A DNA stretch of 64,000 bases, from assembly GCF_014127285.1 (NCBI RefSeq), contig NZ_CP059901.1, positions 1,426,001-1,490,000 of the forward strand, read 5' to 3'. Source of the DNA: Mumia sp. ZJ1417. GTDB taxonomy: Bacteria; Actinomycetota; Actinomycetes; Propionibacteriales; Nocardioidaceae. Position 1 is the first letter of the stretch, and each line of letters opens with the position of its first letter. This document shows, one piece after another, positions 45,419-55,187 of the stretch. Both the position numbers and the translations under genes were made by a program. The notes below the pieces were generated by a model. That model saw nothing but the letters and a program-made list of their open reading frames with translations, did no database searches and was not told the origin of the DNA.

Positions 45419-46608
45419 GGCGGACGTCGCTGCTCCCCGGGCGACATCAGGAGCCCGCCCAAGGTCAGTCCTACGCGCAGCGTGTAGGCGCCGCGTGGGT
45501 CGAGCGGCTCGAGCCCCGTCACCTCGCGCACCTTCCTCAACCGATAGCGCACCGTGTTCGGATGGACGAACAACCGTCGGGCCGCCGCCTCGACCGAGGC
45601 TCCCGTCTCCAAGAAGGTCGAGAGCGTCGTGTGAAGCGTCGGATCGGACTCGCTCAGCCGCGTGTGGACCCCGTCGACCAGAGCGCGCCGCGCGTGCCCG
45701 TCGCCGGCGAGAGAGCGTTCGACCAACAGGTCGTCGGCGAGGACGGGCCGTGGGGCGGCCACCCACCCCGTCGCCGCGCGTAGGCCCGCGAGCGCCGCAC
45801 GTGCCGACCGGTGCGCCTGGGCGATGTGGTCGACGCCCGGGCCGATGACCACCGCACCCGACCCGAACGCGTCGACGACCGCCGCGCCCGCGGCGTGGAG
45901 GTCGCTGACGCCGCCGAGCAGCACGACGAGACGCTCGAGCTGTACGGAGGTCAGTGTGGACAGCTCAGCGGCGCGTGCGCGCCGTCGCACGTCGTCCACG
46001 ACGCCGCCTTCGCCGGACGTCGGCGCCGGTGGCGCAGCACCGACGAGCACCACGACAGTGCCGTCCGTCTCCCAGCCGAGGGCCGCGGCACGTGAGCGGA
46101 TGACCTCCTCGGGCTCGCCCCGTACGACGGCGTCCACGACGAGCGCCTCCATCCGGGCGTCCCACTGGCCACGCGACTCCGCCGCGCGCGCATAGACGTC
46201 GGCGGTCGCGAACGCGACCTCCCGCGCGTACGAGGACAGCTCTCGGCGCACGTCGTCCACGTCCTCAGGGCCGAAGAGGTGGGTCGCGTGCTGCTCGATT
46301 ACCTCGATCGTCGTGCGCACCATCGCGACCGTCTGGTGCAAGGTGACGTGGCGCGTGAGGCCGCGGGGGGCAGCGCCGAAGACCGTGGCCGTGACGTCCA
46401 CCGGCGCAGCGCCCGTACGCATCCACTCCGCGCACTGCGCGATCCCTGCGTGCGCGATCAGCGAGATCCACGACCGGTGCTCGGCATCGAGCTCGTGGAA
46501 CCAGTCGAGATCGCGCTCCATCGTCGCGATCGCCGCGGTCGTGAGGTCGCCAGAGGCCTTGTCCAACACCTGCGCGTACCGCTCGTGCGTCGCCTCGCTC
46601 ACACGCAA
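45412..46608 (-). CDS. fasR: PucR-family regulator, FasR-like
   Basis: A 398-residue regulator with the FasR/Rv2242 layout: helical N-terminus, GGDEF-like degenerate centre and a C-terminal PucR helix-turn-helix (ARRLFVHPNTVRYRLRKVRE). FasR activates fabD-fabH-acpP-fabF in Streptomyces, and Rv2242 stands between aceE and fabD in Mycobacterium. Here aceE is upstream with two genes between, but no fabD, fabH or fabF follows. The symbol rests on this synteny. Confidence 0.82.
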   Translation of the reverse strand: MRVSEATHERYAQVLDKASGDLTTAAIATMERDLDWFHELDAEHRSWISLIAHAGIAQCAEWMRTGAAPVDVTATVFGAAPRGLTRHVTLHQTVAMVRTTIEVIEQHATHLFGPEDVDDVRRELSSYAREVAFATADVYARAAESRGQWDARMEALVVDAVVRGEPEEVIRSRAAALGWETDGTVVVLVGAAPPAPTSGEGGVVDDVRRRARAAELSTLTSVQLERLVVLLGGVSDLHAAGAAVVDAFGSGAVVIGPGVDHIAQAHRSARAALAGLRAATGWVAAPRPVLADDLLVERSLAGDGHARRALVDGVHTRLSESDPTLHTTLSTFLETGASVEAAARRLFVHPNTVRYRLRKVREVTGLEPLDPRGAYTLRVGLTLGGLLMSPGEQRRPPL

Positions 46609-46679
46609 CAGGGTAGGTGCAGCAGGGCCATCCAGCCGATATCCTGAGCCGAATTTCTACGAACGAGGAGCGGCGACGG

Positions 46680-47663
46680 ATGAGCGAGCCCGACGAGTCC
46701 GGCCCCCTCCGGACGCGGTTCGTCTCGCTCCACGGCCACCGGCGGGCGTACCGGATGGCGGGGCAGGGGCCCGCGCTCCTCCTGCTGCACGGCCTCGGGT
46801 GCGACTCGACGACGTGGCTCCCCGTGATGGGGCGCCTCGCGGACCGGTTCCGGGTGATCGCCCCGGACTTCCTTGGGCACGGCGAGTCCGACAAGCCTCG
46901 CGGCGACTACTCGCTCGGCGGTTACGCCAACGCAATGCGCGACCTCCTCGCGTACCTCGAGATCGAGCGGGTCACCATCGTCGGGCACAGCTTCGGGGGT
47001 GGTGTGGCGATGCAGTTCGCCTACCAGTACCCCGAGCGCACCGAGCGCATCTGCCTCGTCGCCCCCGGCGGCCTCGGAGCGGACGTGACGCCGCTGATCC
47101 GCCTGCTCACGGTCCCCGGTGCAGGTCTCGGCCTCAGAGCGCTCACCGTGCCACCGCTGCGCGGTCCCGTCCGTGCGGGGCTGCGCGCTCTGTCGCGCTC
47201 GGGGCTCCCGTACACCCGCGACCTCGACGAGGTGGCCGGCGTCTACTCCGCGCTGTGCGACCCGGGCAACCGTGCCGCGGTCCGCGCAGCGACCAGCCAT
47301 GTCGTCGACTGGCGGGGGCAACGGATCACGATGACCGATCGCGCCTACCTCGCCGAGGTGATCCCGCTATGCCTCGTGTGGGGCGAGAAGGACGCGGTGA
47401 TCCCAGCCCGCCACGCGCTCGTCGCGCAGCGCCGCGGACCGCACACGGTGGTCCGGCTCTTCCCCGACAGCGGCCACTTCCCGCACAAGGACGAGCCTGA
47501 TCTCTTCGTCGACGTGCTGACCGCGTTCGTCGACGAGCAGCCTGCGGCGACCTACCGCCCGCAGCGCTGGCGAGCGATCCTTCGCAGCGGCGCCCGCGCC
47601 GAGGGTGCCGACTCGGTCGAGGCAGCGGCCGCTGTCGTCGACCTCACGGCCGACGCGGGCTGA
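46680..47663 (+). CDS. Alpha/beta hydrolase
   Basis: A 327-residue serine hydrolase from ATG 46680 (AGGAGC upstream; the longer frame from 46617 has no RBS). Oxyanion HG in LLLLHGLGCDSTTW, nucleophile in TIVGHSFGGGVAMQ, acid in CLVWGEKDAVIP and His in FPDSGHFPHKDEPD. The layout resembles dehalogenase/epoxide hydrolase-like and lipid-acting hydrolases of actinobacteria. It is divergent from the FasR-like gene, which may control it. Confidence 0.87.
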   Translation: MSEPDESGPLRTRFVSLHGHRRAYRMAGQGPALLLLHGLGCDSTTWLPVMGRLADRFRVIAPDFLGHGESDKPRGDYSLGGYANAMRDLLAYLEIERVTIVGHSFGGGVAMQFAYQYPERTERICLVAPGGLGADVTPLIRLLTVPGAGLGLRALTVPPLRGPVRAGLRALSRSGLPYTRDLDEVAGVYSALCDPGNRAAVRAATSHVVDWRGQRITMTDRAYLAEVIPLCLVWGEKDAVIPARHALVAQRRGPHTVVRLFPDSGHFPHKDEPDLFVDVLTAFVDEQPAATYRPQRWRAILRSGARAEGADSVEAAAAVVDLTADAG

Positions 47664-47669
47664 CCCAGG

Positions 47670-48845
47670 TCAGGCCACGCTGGAGGCGGCGTCCGCCTTG
47701 GCCGCCTCGGCGGCCTTGCGCTTCTTGCGGTAGCCCCAGTTGCCCGTCACCGCGGCACCGATCGCGATCGAGAGGACGGCGATGATGACGCCGCCGATGT
47801 CGTCGAGCACGTAGTGCCAGCCGAAGTAGATCGTCGCGAGGACGGTGCCGGTGAAGTAGACCCACAGCGTCCGCAGGAGCCACTTGTTGAGGCCGATGAT
47901 CTGGAAGAAGAGGCAGGCGGTGAGGACCACGGAGACGTGGAGCGAGGCGAAGCCGGCGATGCCGTGGATCTTCTCGGTGTCCCACGGGCTGCTCAGCACG
48001 TCGTAGCGGGCGTGTGCCAGCGACTGTTGCAGCGCTGCCACGCCACTGTCGCCGGGCAGGTCGGAGAACAAGGACTGGTTGGCGAAGATCGGCCCCAGCG
48101 TCGGGATCAGGTAGTAGCTCGCGACGCCGAGGATCCAGTTGAGGCTCAGCGCCGTCGCGTACCAGGCGCCGAGCGAGAGATCCTTGTTGAGGACGAGCAA
48201 CGCCGCCAGCGACACCGGCGTGAGCATGAGGTACGAGACGTAGATCGTCGACAGGATCAGCGCGATGAAGCCGGTCCCGAGCACGGCGTGCAGGACCAGC
48301 GCGGGGTAGTGGCCGAAGAACAGCCACCGGTCGAGCTGCATCAGGTCGGCGTCGTACAGCACCTCGTCGCGCACGATCGGCAGGAAGCTCTTGAGGTTGC
48401 GGTAGCTCACGTACGAGACGTAGAAGGCGATGAGACCGAGCGCGGCGTGGACGAGGCGCGACCAGCTCCACTCCGTGCGCACGATCGTGACGGCGCGCGA
48501 CCACAGGCCGCGGAAGGTGCGCTTCTGGAGGAACGCCTGCACGGCGAGCCCGCCACCGATGAAGAGGAACCCGAGCGCCGGAAGACGGACGTACGCGGGA
48601 CCGAGGAAACCCTCGGGGTCGCGCATCGGGAGATCGAGGTAGTAGGACGCCCAGATCGTGAAGACGCCGACGACGATCGAGAACGCCACGAGGAAGGTGT
48701 AGGGCCAGCGCAGGACGCGCAGCCACGTCGGGGTCCGTCGTTCGGCCTTCGACGCCTCCTGCTCCACCGTGGCCGTCGCGGGTGCCGGAGCACTCACGGA
48801 CCCGCTCGTGGCAGCATCGAACGTCGTGTCGTCACGGGGATCCAT
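47670..48845 (-). CDS. PAP2-superfamily membrane phosphatase
   Basis: A 391-residue integral membrane protein with about eight helices. The PAP2 catalytic parts are GFASLHVSVVL (central His) and GWHYVLDDIGG (His-Asp). The first motif KxxxxxxRP is not clear, and long loops are present. It resembles inositolphosphotransferase-like PAP2 proteins of actinobacteria (Ipt1/AUR1 group), so it may move or cleave a phosphoinositol or phospho-lipid head group; this is tentative. C-terminal tail is basic. Confidence 0.83.
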   Translation of the reverse strand: MDPRDDTTFDAATSGSVSAPAPATATVEQEASKAERRTPTWLRVLRWPYTFLVAFSIVVGVFTIWASYYLDLPMRDPEGFLGPAYVRLPALGFLFIGGGLAVQAFLQKRTFRGLWSRAVTIVRTEWSWSRLVHAALGLIAFYVSYVSYRNLKSFLPIVRDEVLYDADLMQLDRWLFFGHYPALVLHAVLGTGFIALILSTIYVSYLMLTPVSLAALLVLNKDLSLGAWYATALSLNWILGVASYYLIPTLGPIFANQSLFSDLPGDSGVAALQQSLAHARYDVLSSPWDTEKIHGIAGFASLHVSVVLTACLFFQIIGLNKWLLRTLWVYFTGTVLATIYFGWHYVLDDIGGVIIAVLSIAIGAAVTGNWGYRKKRKAAEAAKADAASSVA

Positions 48846-48926
48846 GACGACATTCTAGAGGACGAGGGGTGAACGCCCGGTGACCCTTCAGTCCACCGTG
48901 CGCTCACCCCTCGTGACGTGCCGTCG

Positions 48927-51689
48927 TCAGGCGTCAGCGCCTTCCTGGGGCACTCCTGCGACTGCGGTGGGGTCGTCGAGCTGGAACCGCGCGTACGCCT
49001 CGGCGGCCGTCTCCGGCTTCACCTCGCCCTGAGCGGCGAGGGCCTCGAGCACACCCACGACGATCGACGCGCTGTCGATCTGGAAGAAGCGGCGTGCTGC
49101 GGCCCGTGTGTCGGCGAATCCGAAGCCGTCCGCACCGAGCGACGTCCAGGCGTGCGGGACCCACCGCGAGATCTGGTCGGGCACCGCGCGCATGTAGTCG
49201 GTCACCGCCAGCACCGGGCCGTGCGTGCCGGCGAGCGCGCGCGTCACGTACGGCTGGACGGGCTCCTCGCCCGGCGCGTTGAACGAGGCACGCTCAGCGG
49301 CGTCGGCCTCACGTGCGAGCTCGTTCCACGACGTCACCGACCACACGTCGGCGCGGACGCCGTACTCGTCGGCGAGGATCTGCTGCGCCTCGAGCGCCCA
49401 CGGGACCGCGACGCCCGACGCGAGGATCTGCGCCCGGGGGGCGTCGCCCTCGCGCTGCGGAGCCTCGCGATAGCGGTACATGCCCTTGAGCAGCGCCTCC
49501 ACGTCGAGGTCCTCCGGCTCGGCGGGCTGGACGACGGGCTCGTTGTAGACGGTGAGGTAGTAGAACACGTCCTCGCCGTGCGGGTTCTCCTCAGTGCTGC
49601 CGTACATCCGCCGCATGCCGTCCTGGACGATGCGGCTGATCTCGAAGCCGAACGCCGGGTCGTAGTGGATCGCGGCGGGGTTGGTGCGCGCCAGCAGCGG
49701 CGAGTGGCCGTCGGCGTGCTGCAGGCCCTCACCGGTCAGGGTCGTACGACCGGCGGTCGCGCCGACGAGGAAGCCCTTGGACATCTGGTCGGCCATCGCC
49801 CACAGGGAGTCGCCGGTGCGCTGGAAGCCGAACATCGAGTAGAAGATGTAGACCGGGATCATCGGCTCGCCGTGGGTCGCGTACGCCGAGCCCGCAGCGG
49901 TCATCGAGGCGACCGCGCCTGCCTCGCTGATGCCCTCGTGGAGGAGCTGACCGGCGGTCGACTCCTTGTAGGCGAGGAGGATCTTCCGGTCGACGGACTC
50001 GTACGACTGACCGTGCGGGTTGTAGACCTTCGCCGTGGGGAACATCGAGTCCATGCCGAACGTCCGGAACTCGTCCGGCGCGATGGGCACGATCCGCGAG
50101 CCGATCTTCTTGTCGCGCATGAGGTTGCGCAGCAGGCGGACGAACGCCATCGTCGTCGCGATCGCCTGGTTGCCGGAGCCGCCGCGCAGCTCGGCGTACA
50201 TGTCGTCGCCGGGCAGCTCGAGCGGCGTCGAGCGGACCACACGCTTGGGCAGCGACCCGCCGAGCTGGCGGCGGCGCTCGCGCATGTACTGGATCTCGTC
50301 GGAGTCCTCGCCGGGGTGGTAGAACGGCGCGATCTCGGCCTCGTCGATCTCGGCGTCGCTGATCGGCAGGTAGAGCCGGTCACGGAAGCGCTTGAGGTCG
50401 GCCTTGGTGAGCTTCTTCATCTGGTGGGTCGCGTTGCGGCCCTCCAGTGCGTCGATCGTCCAGCCCTTGATGGTCTGGGCCAGGATCACCGTCGGCTGGC
50501 CGGTGTGGTTCATCGCGGCCTCGAACGCCGAGTAGACCTTGCGGTAGTCGTGACCGCCGCGCGGCAGCTTGGAGATCTGGTCGTCCGTCAGGTGCTCGAC
50601 CATCTTGAGCAGGCGCGGGTCGGCGCCGAAGAAGTGGTCGCGCGTGTACGAGCCGTCCTCGATCGAGTACGTCTGGTACTGGCCGTCGGGCGTGCGGTTC
50701 ATCTGGTTGACGAGGACCCCGTCGACGTCGCGGGCGAGAAGCTCGTCCCACTCGCGTCCCCAGATCACCTTGATGACGTTCCAGCCGGCGCCGCGGAACG
50801 TCGACTCCAGCTCCTGGATGATCTTGCCGTTGCCCCGCACCGGGCCGTCGAGCTGCTGCAGGTTGCAGTTGATGACGAACGTGAGGTTGTCGAGCTCCTC
50901 GCGCGCGGCCAGGCCGATCGCGCCGAGCGACTCGGGCTCGCCCATCTCGCCGTCGCCGAGGAACGCCCAGACGCGCTGCTCGCTGGTGTCCTTGATGCCG
51001 CGGTTCTGGAGGTAGCGGTTGAAGCGCGCCTGATAGATCGAGTTGAGCGCGGCCAGCCCCATGGAGACGGTCGGGAACTCCCAGAAGTCCGGCATGAGCC
51101 GCGGGTGGGGGTACGACGACAGTCCGTTGCCCGGGCCGTGGCTGACCTCCTGGCGGAAGCGGTCGAGCTGCTCGGCGGTGAGCCGGCCCTCGAGGTAGGC
51201 GCGGGCGTAGATGCCGGGGGAGGCGTGTCCCTGGATGAACACCTGGTCGCCGCCGCCGGGGTGGTCCTTGCCGCGGAAGAAGTGGTTGAAGCCCACCTCG
51301 TACAGGCTTGCGGCCGACTGGTACGTCGCGATGTGGCCGCCGACACCGAGGCCGGGGCGGTTCGCGCGCGACACCATGGCGGCGGCGTTCCAGCGGATGT
51401 AGGCGCGGATGCGCCGCTCGACGTCCTCGTCCCCGGGGAACCACGGCTCACGCTCGGGCGGGATCGAGTTGATGTAGTCGGTGCTCGTCAGCGCGGGGAC
51501 GCCAACCTGCTTCTCGCGAGCCCGCTCCAGCAGGCGAAGCATCACGTATCGGGCCCGTCCACGGCCGCGTTCGTCGACCATCTCGTCGAACGAGTCGAGC
51601 CATTCGGTGGTCTCGTCCGGGTCGATGTCGGGGAGCTGAGACGGGAGACCCTCGTGGATGACGGGGGGCCGCTCGGGTGACTGGGCCAC
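48927..51689 (-). CDS. aceE: Pyruvate dehydrogenase E1 (homodimeric)
   Basis: Decarboxylates pyruvate with thiamine diphosphate and passes the acetyl group to E2. 920 residues from GTG 51689 with GAAGGAAA upstream; the longer frame lacks conservation. The ThDP motif is [19 protein letters not shown] near residue 245, ending in the NCNLQQLDG stretch. It has the standard transketolase C-terminal domain. Position beside a FasR-like gene matches Rv2241-Rv2242. Confidence 0.97.
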   Translation of the reverse strand: MAQSPERPPVIHEGLPSQLPDIDPDETTEWLDSFDEMVDERGRGRARYVMLRLLERAREKQVGVPALTSTDYINSIPPEREPWFPGDEDVERRIRAYIRWNAAAMVSRANRPGLGVGGHIATYQSAASLYEVGFNHFFRGKDHPGGGDQVFIQGHASPGIYARAYLEGRLTAEQLDRFRQEVSHGPGNGLSSYPHPRLMPDFWEFPTVSMGLAALNSIYQARFNRYLQNRGIKDTSEQRVWAFLGDGEMGEPESLGAIGLAAREELDNLTFVINCNLQQLDGPVRGNGKIIQELESTFRGAGWNVIKVIWGREWDELLARDVDGVLVNQMNRTPDGQYQTYSIEDGSYTRDHFFGADPRLLKMVEHLTDDQISKLPRGGHDYRKVYSAFEAAMNHTGQPTVILAQTIKGWTIDALEGRNATHQMKKLTKADLKRFRDRLYLPISDAEIDEAEIAPFYHPGEDSDEIQYMRERRRQLGGSLPKRVVRSTPLELPGDDMYAELRGGSGNQAIATTMAFVRLLRNLMRDKKIGSRIVPIAPDEFRTFGMDSMFPTAKVYNPHGQSYESVDRKILLAYKESTAGQLLHEGISEAGAVASMTAAGSAYATHGEPMIPVYIFYSMFGFQRTGDSLWAMADQMSKGFLVGATAGRTTLTGEGLQHADGHSPLLARTNPAAIHYDPAFGFEISRIVQDGMRRMYGSTEENPHGEDVFYYLTVYNEPVVQPAEPEDLDVEALLKGMYRYREAPQREGDAPRAQILASGVAVPWALEAQQILADEYGVRADVWSVTSWNELAREADAAERASFNAPGEEPVQPYVTRALAGTHGPVLAVTDYMRAVPDQISRWVPHAWTSLGADGFGFADTRAAARRFFQIDSASIVVGVLEALAAQGEVKPETAAEAYARFQLDDPTAVAGVPQEGADA

Positions 51690-51983
51690 TTCGTTTCCTT
51701 CTCTCGTACAAGTGCGCTGATCTCGCACAGATCGCGGCTGCACCGGGTGTGCGCAGCAGCGGCGTTCGGCGGGTACCGGTAGGTCCCCGGCCGTCCGACG
51801 TCCATCCTTCCACCGCGCCCTAATACCCGCGAGTAGCCGCCCCCTCCCCGGCTGCGGTGCGTGCCGTGACGGCCCCGTGGCAGGCGGACCTGCGCGCTCC
51901 TTCCCCCCGAAGTCGGCAGAGCCGCTAGTGTGTGGCGCCTAGGCACGAGTGGGCCTGGGCAAACACGTATTGAGGAGGCACGG

Positions 51984-52403
51984 GTGAGCGCCACCGCGCA
52001 GGACGCGGACCGTCCGGGGCACGGAGATCGTCTTGGCTTCAAGCCGGACATGGTCGTCCAGGAGCTCGGATGGGACGAGGACGTCGACGACGCCCTCCGA
52101 GAGTCGATCGAGGATCGCATCGGCAGCGAGATGGTGGACGGCGACTACGGGGAGGTCGTCGACGGTGTGGTCCTGTGGTGGCGCGCCGACGACGGTGACC
52201 TCGCAGACGCCCTGATGGACTCGCTGCAGGATCTGGTCGAGGGCGGCACGGTCTGGCTGCTCACGCCGAAGGTCGGGCGATCCGGTTACGTCGACGGCGC
52301 CGACATCGCCGAGGCGGCACCGATCGCTGGGCTGTCGACGACGACGACCAATCCGGCCGGCTCGGACTGGGCCGCGACCAAGCTCTCGACGCACAAACGC
52401 TGA
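51984..52403 (+). CDS. DUF3052 family protein
   Basis: A 139-residue actinobacterial protein from GTG 51984 with GAGGAGG upstream. GFKPDMVVQELGWDEDVDDA near the start and SGYVDGADIAEAAPIAGLST late in the chain are family landmarks. Function unknown; it is divergent from aceE as in Mycobacterium (Rv2239c/Rv2240c area). Confidence 0.87.
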   Translation: MSATAQDADRPGHGDRLGFKPDMVVQELGWDEDVDDALRESIEDRIGSEMVDGDYGEVVDGVVLWWRADDGDLADALMDSLQDLVEGGTVWLLTPKVGRSGYVDGADIAEAAPIAGLSTTTTNPAGSDWAATKLSTHKR

Positions 52404-52463
52404 CGCGACGCAGGGGACGGAGTCTGGGCTGCCGGGCTTCGCGGAGATGACGTTTTCCGTTAT

Positions 52464-52480
52464 ATGTAACCGCCGGTTAC
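52464..52480. promoter_or_regulatory. TetR-type operator candidate before acyl-CoA ligase
   Basis: TGTAACCGCCGGTTACA is a perfect palindrome (8+1+8), 41 bases before the ATG. Such symmetry is typical of TetR-family sites, which often control fatty acid genes. No tetR is next to it. Confidence 0.5.
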
Positions 52481-52521
52481 ACTTTCGAGCACGCATTCCG
52501 CCGACATCGTGAGGTGCCCCC

Positions 52522-54141
52522 ATGACGAATGTGCTGCGTGGCCCCGGCCGCAACAGAGCCGACGTCGCCCTTCGCAGCGTGGCGACGTTGGCGCGGACGG
52601 GCATCGTGCGCCCGTACGGGCCGCGGACGCTCGCCCGGCTCGGCCTTGCGCTGACGAGGTGGGGCACCGGTCTCGCGGGGGGCTACGCGTCGCTCGCCGT
52701 GCGGGACCCGCACGGCATCGCCATCCACGACGAGCGAGGATCGCTCACGTTCGATGAGCTGCACCGGCAGGCCAACGCGTTGGCGCGCGGGTTCGCAGGG
52801 CTCGGCGTCGGCGAGGGCGACGCCGTGGCGGTGATGGCGCGCAACCACCGGTGGTTCGTCATCACCGCGGTCGCCGCCGGTCGGCTCGGCGCCGACGTCC
52901 TCTATCTCAACACCGCGTTCTCAGGCCCTCAGACCGCCGAGCTGCTCGGACGCGAGAAGCCGGTCGTCGTTGTCCACGACGAGGAGTTCGCCGACGTCGT
53001 GGCGGGAGCACCCGGGGACGTGCGCCGGCTGCTCGCCTGGACCGACACCTCTGGCCACGACACGGTCGCCGCGCTCGCTGCGGGGCACGACGGCGCGGAC
53101 CTCGAGCCGCCCGGTCGCGAGGGTCACTCCGTCATCCTGACGTCGGGGACCACGGGCACGCCGAAGGGCGCGAGTCGCGGGTCGGGGTCGTTGAGCGCGG
53201 GCGCCGCGCTGTTGTCCCGCATCCCGCTCGAGGCTCGCCGGAGCGTGCACATCGCCGCTCCGCTGTTCCACACCTGGGGCTGGGGACACCTCAACCTCGC
53301 GATGCTGCTGGGGTCCACGCTCGTGCTCCGTCGGCGCTTCGACCCCCGCGACTTCCTCCGTACGCTCGACAAGCAGCGCTGCGACGCGGCCGTCGTCATC
53401 CCGGTCATGCTCCAACGCGCGCTGGCGCTCCCGCAGGCCGAGCTCGACTCGTACGACCTGAGCTCCGTGCGCGTCGTCGCCGCGAGCGGGTCGGCGCTGC
53501 CGGGCGACCTTGCGACGGCGTGGATGGACCAGTACGGCGACACGCTCTACAACACGTACGGCTCCACCGAGTGCGCCTGGGCGACCATCGCGACGCCTGC
53601 GCAGATGCGGGCGCACCCGGGCACTGCCGGTGCACCGCCGATCGGCACGGTGGTCGCGCTGTACGACGACGCCGGGCGCGCGTCGTCCGGCCGGGGTGGG
53701 CGCATCTTCGTCCAGAACGGGCTTCCGTTCGAGGGGTACACCAACGGCAGCACCAAAGACGTCATCGACGGCCGGATGTCGACCGGCGACGTCGGCACGA
53801 TCCGCGACGGGTTGCTGTTCGTCGAGGGGCGCGACGACGACATGATCGTCTCCGGCGGCGAGAACGTCTATCCGCAGGAGGTCGAGGACACCCTCGCGCG
53901 TCACCCTGCGGTGCTCGAGGCGGCCGCTGTCGGGGTGGAGGACGCCGAGTTCGGACACCGCCTCGTCGCGTGGGTGGCGCTGCGCGCGGACGTCCACGTG
54001 AGCGAGGGCGAGCTCAAGACCCACGTTCGTGAGCACCTCGCGCGATACAAGGTTCCACGGGAAGTACGCTTCGTTGACGAGCTGCCGCGCAACGCGACCG
54101 GCAAGGTGCTCAAGCGCCACCTGACACCGACTGACGACTGA
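52522..54141 (+). CDS. Acyl-CoA synthetase, AMP-binding
   Basis: A 539-residue adenylate-forming ligase that activates carboxylates as acyl-CoA. ILTSGTTGTPKGASRGSG is the A3 P-loop, YNTYGSTECAW is A5, GRMSTGDVGTIRDGL is A7, VEGRDDDMIVSGGENVYP is A8, and the catalytic Lys is in NATGKVLKRH at the C-terminus. It fits the FadD medium/long-chain group; preferred chain unknown. It lies in the aceE-ahpE interval where Mycobacterium has other genes, and has its own palindrome upstream. Confidence 0.92.
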   Translation: MTNVLRGPGRNRADVALRSVATLARTGIVRPYGPRTLARLGLALTRWGTGLAGGYASLAVRDPHGIAIHDERGSLTFDELHRQANALARGFAGLGVGEGDAVAVMARNHRWFVITAVAAGRLGADVLYLNTAFSGPQTAELLGREKPVVVVHDEEFADVVAGAPGDVRRLLAWTDTSGHDTVAALAAGHDGADLEPPGREGHSVILTSGTTGTPKGASRGSGSLSAGAALLSRIPLEARRSVHIAAPLFHTWGWGHLNLAMLLGSTLVLRRRFDPRDFLRTLDKQRCDAAVVIPVMLQRALALPQAELDSYDLSSVRVVAASGSALPGDLATAWMDQYGDTLYNTYGSTECAWATIATPAQMRAHPGTAGAPPIGTVVALYDDAGRASSGRGGRIFVQNGLPFEGYTNGSTKDVIDGRMSTGDVGTIRDGLLFVEGRDDDMIVSGGENVYPQEVEDTLARHPAVLEAAAVGVEDAEFGHRLVAWVALRADVHVSEGELKTHVREHLARYKVPREVRFVDELPRNATGKVLKRHLTPTDD

Positions 54142-54162
54142 CGAGAGCGAGTGATCCCCTCC

Positions 54163-54624
54163 ATGACGATCGAGATCGGTTCCGAGGCCCCGGACTTCAC
54201 CCTCAAGAACCAGCACGGCGAGGAGGTGTCGCTGTCCGCGCTGCGTGGCAAGAAGACGCTCCTCGTGTTCTATCCGTTCGCCTTCAGCGGCATCTGCACC
54301 GGCGAGCTGTGCGAGCTGCGCGACAACCTGGCCGCGTTCAACGACCTCGGCGCCGAGGTGCTCGCGATCTCGTGCGACCCGATGTTCGCGCTGCGGGCCT
54401 TCGCCGAGAAGGACGGGCTGTCGTTCTCCCTGCTCAGTGACTTCTGGCCGCACGGCGAGGTCGCCCAGTCGTACGGGGTGTTCGACGAGGCCCGCGGGTG
54501 CGCGCTGCGAGGCAGCTTCCTGGTCGATGAGAGTGGCGTCGTGCGCTGGAAGATCGAGAACGGTCTGCCGGACGCGCGCGACCTGAAGACGTACCTCGGT
54601 GCGCTCCAGGAAATCTCTGCATGA
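54163..54624 (+). CDS. ahpE: Peroxiredoxin AhpE
   Basis: A 153-residue one-Cys-type peroxiredoxin, the same length as mycobacterial AhpE. The peroxidatic Cys is in FSGICTGELCELRD near residue 45, with a second Cys four residues later. ATG 54163 is preferred to 54151. It reduces peroxides, probably with mycothiol/mycoredoxin or thioredoxin. AhpE near DUF3052 and aceE matches Rv2238c-Rv2241. Confidence 0.93.
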   Translation: MTIEIGSEAPDFTLKNQHGEEVSLSALRGKKTLLVFYPFAFSGICTGELCELRDNLAAFNDLGAEVLAISCDPMFALRAFAEKDGLSFSLLSDFWPHGEVAQSYGVFDEARGCALRGSFLVDESGVVRWKIENGLPDARDLKTYLGALQEISA

Positions 54625-54663
54625 CCTCCCGCACAGACCCTGTTCTGTGCAAGACTTGACAAC

Positions 54664-54701
54664 GCGTGGCCGCTGGTGACCCGAGACGCCAGCGGCCACG
54701 C
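54664..54701 (+). terminator. Terminator after ahpE
   Basis: GCGTGGCCGCTGG at 54664-54676 pairs with 54689-54701, with a 12-base loop, then CTCTGTCCTC. Confidence 0.75.
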
Positions 54702-54774
54702 CTCTGTCCTCCCCAGCCCCTCGTCGAAGCGATCGGGTAGGGTGAGGCGCCGCGCGGCAGGACGCGCGCGAGAC

Positions 54775-54849
54775 GGGCGCATAGCTCAGCGGTAGAGCAC
54801 CTCGCTTACAACGAGGCGGTCGGGGGTTCGATCCCCTCTGCGCCCACCA
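54775..54849 (+). tRNA. tRNA-Val (TAC)
   Basis: Acceptor GGGCGCA with TGCGCCC; anticodon TAC at 54807-54809; CCA encoded at 54847-54849. A TAGGGT -10-like box sits at 54738-54743. The 300 bases downstream are gene debris, as at tRNA integration sites. Confidence 0.95.
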
Positions 54850-54967
54850 GCGGGGCGACCCGTAAGACAGGGAGGGGCCCTGCGAAGCACGTGGCGAAGA
54901 CCAGGCACCGTGACCACGATCGGGGACCTCGGAGTGCATCGGTACGTGCTGTACGTGACCGACTTCG

Positions 54968-55147
54968 GTGCAGAACGGGAACACGCACGAGGAGGGGCTG
55001 AACGCGGCATGGCACGCGCCCCGTCGCTTCTGGGAGGACCCGAGCGAGGAGAACCGGGCCGCACTGCCGGAGTGGCTGACCTTCGACGGCGGCGACGTGC
55101 TCGGCCATGCGCGGACCGGGTCTGCGCGTGGACGTGCCCGAGGTTAG
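54968..55147 (+). pseudogene. Orphan coding fragment, family not recognised
   Basis: A 59-codon frame from GTG 54968 to TAG 55147 with strong GC at third positions (HEEGLNAAWHAPRRFW, EENRAALPEWLTFDGG). The bias says it was coding, but it is short, has no good RBS and no family I recognise. Probably a remnant beside the tRNA. A further possible fragment (from GTG at 54910) runs into it in another frame. Confidence 0.4.
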
Positions 55148-55187
55148 AGTCGAAGCGCAGATCCACGACTGCCGTCCGGGGGAACTC

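Noticed and set aside
48918-51680. A 920-codon plus-strand open frame opposite aceE.
   Set aside because: Codon positions mirror aceE; no family motif; typical antisense shadow in high-GC DNA.
54656-54661. TTGACA as the -35 of a tRNA-Val promoter.
   Set aside because: No -10 lies at the right distance and the box is just before the ahpE terminator; a TAGGGT nearer the tRNA is likelier.
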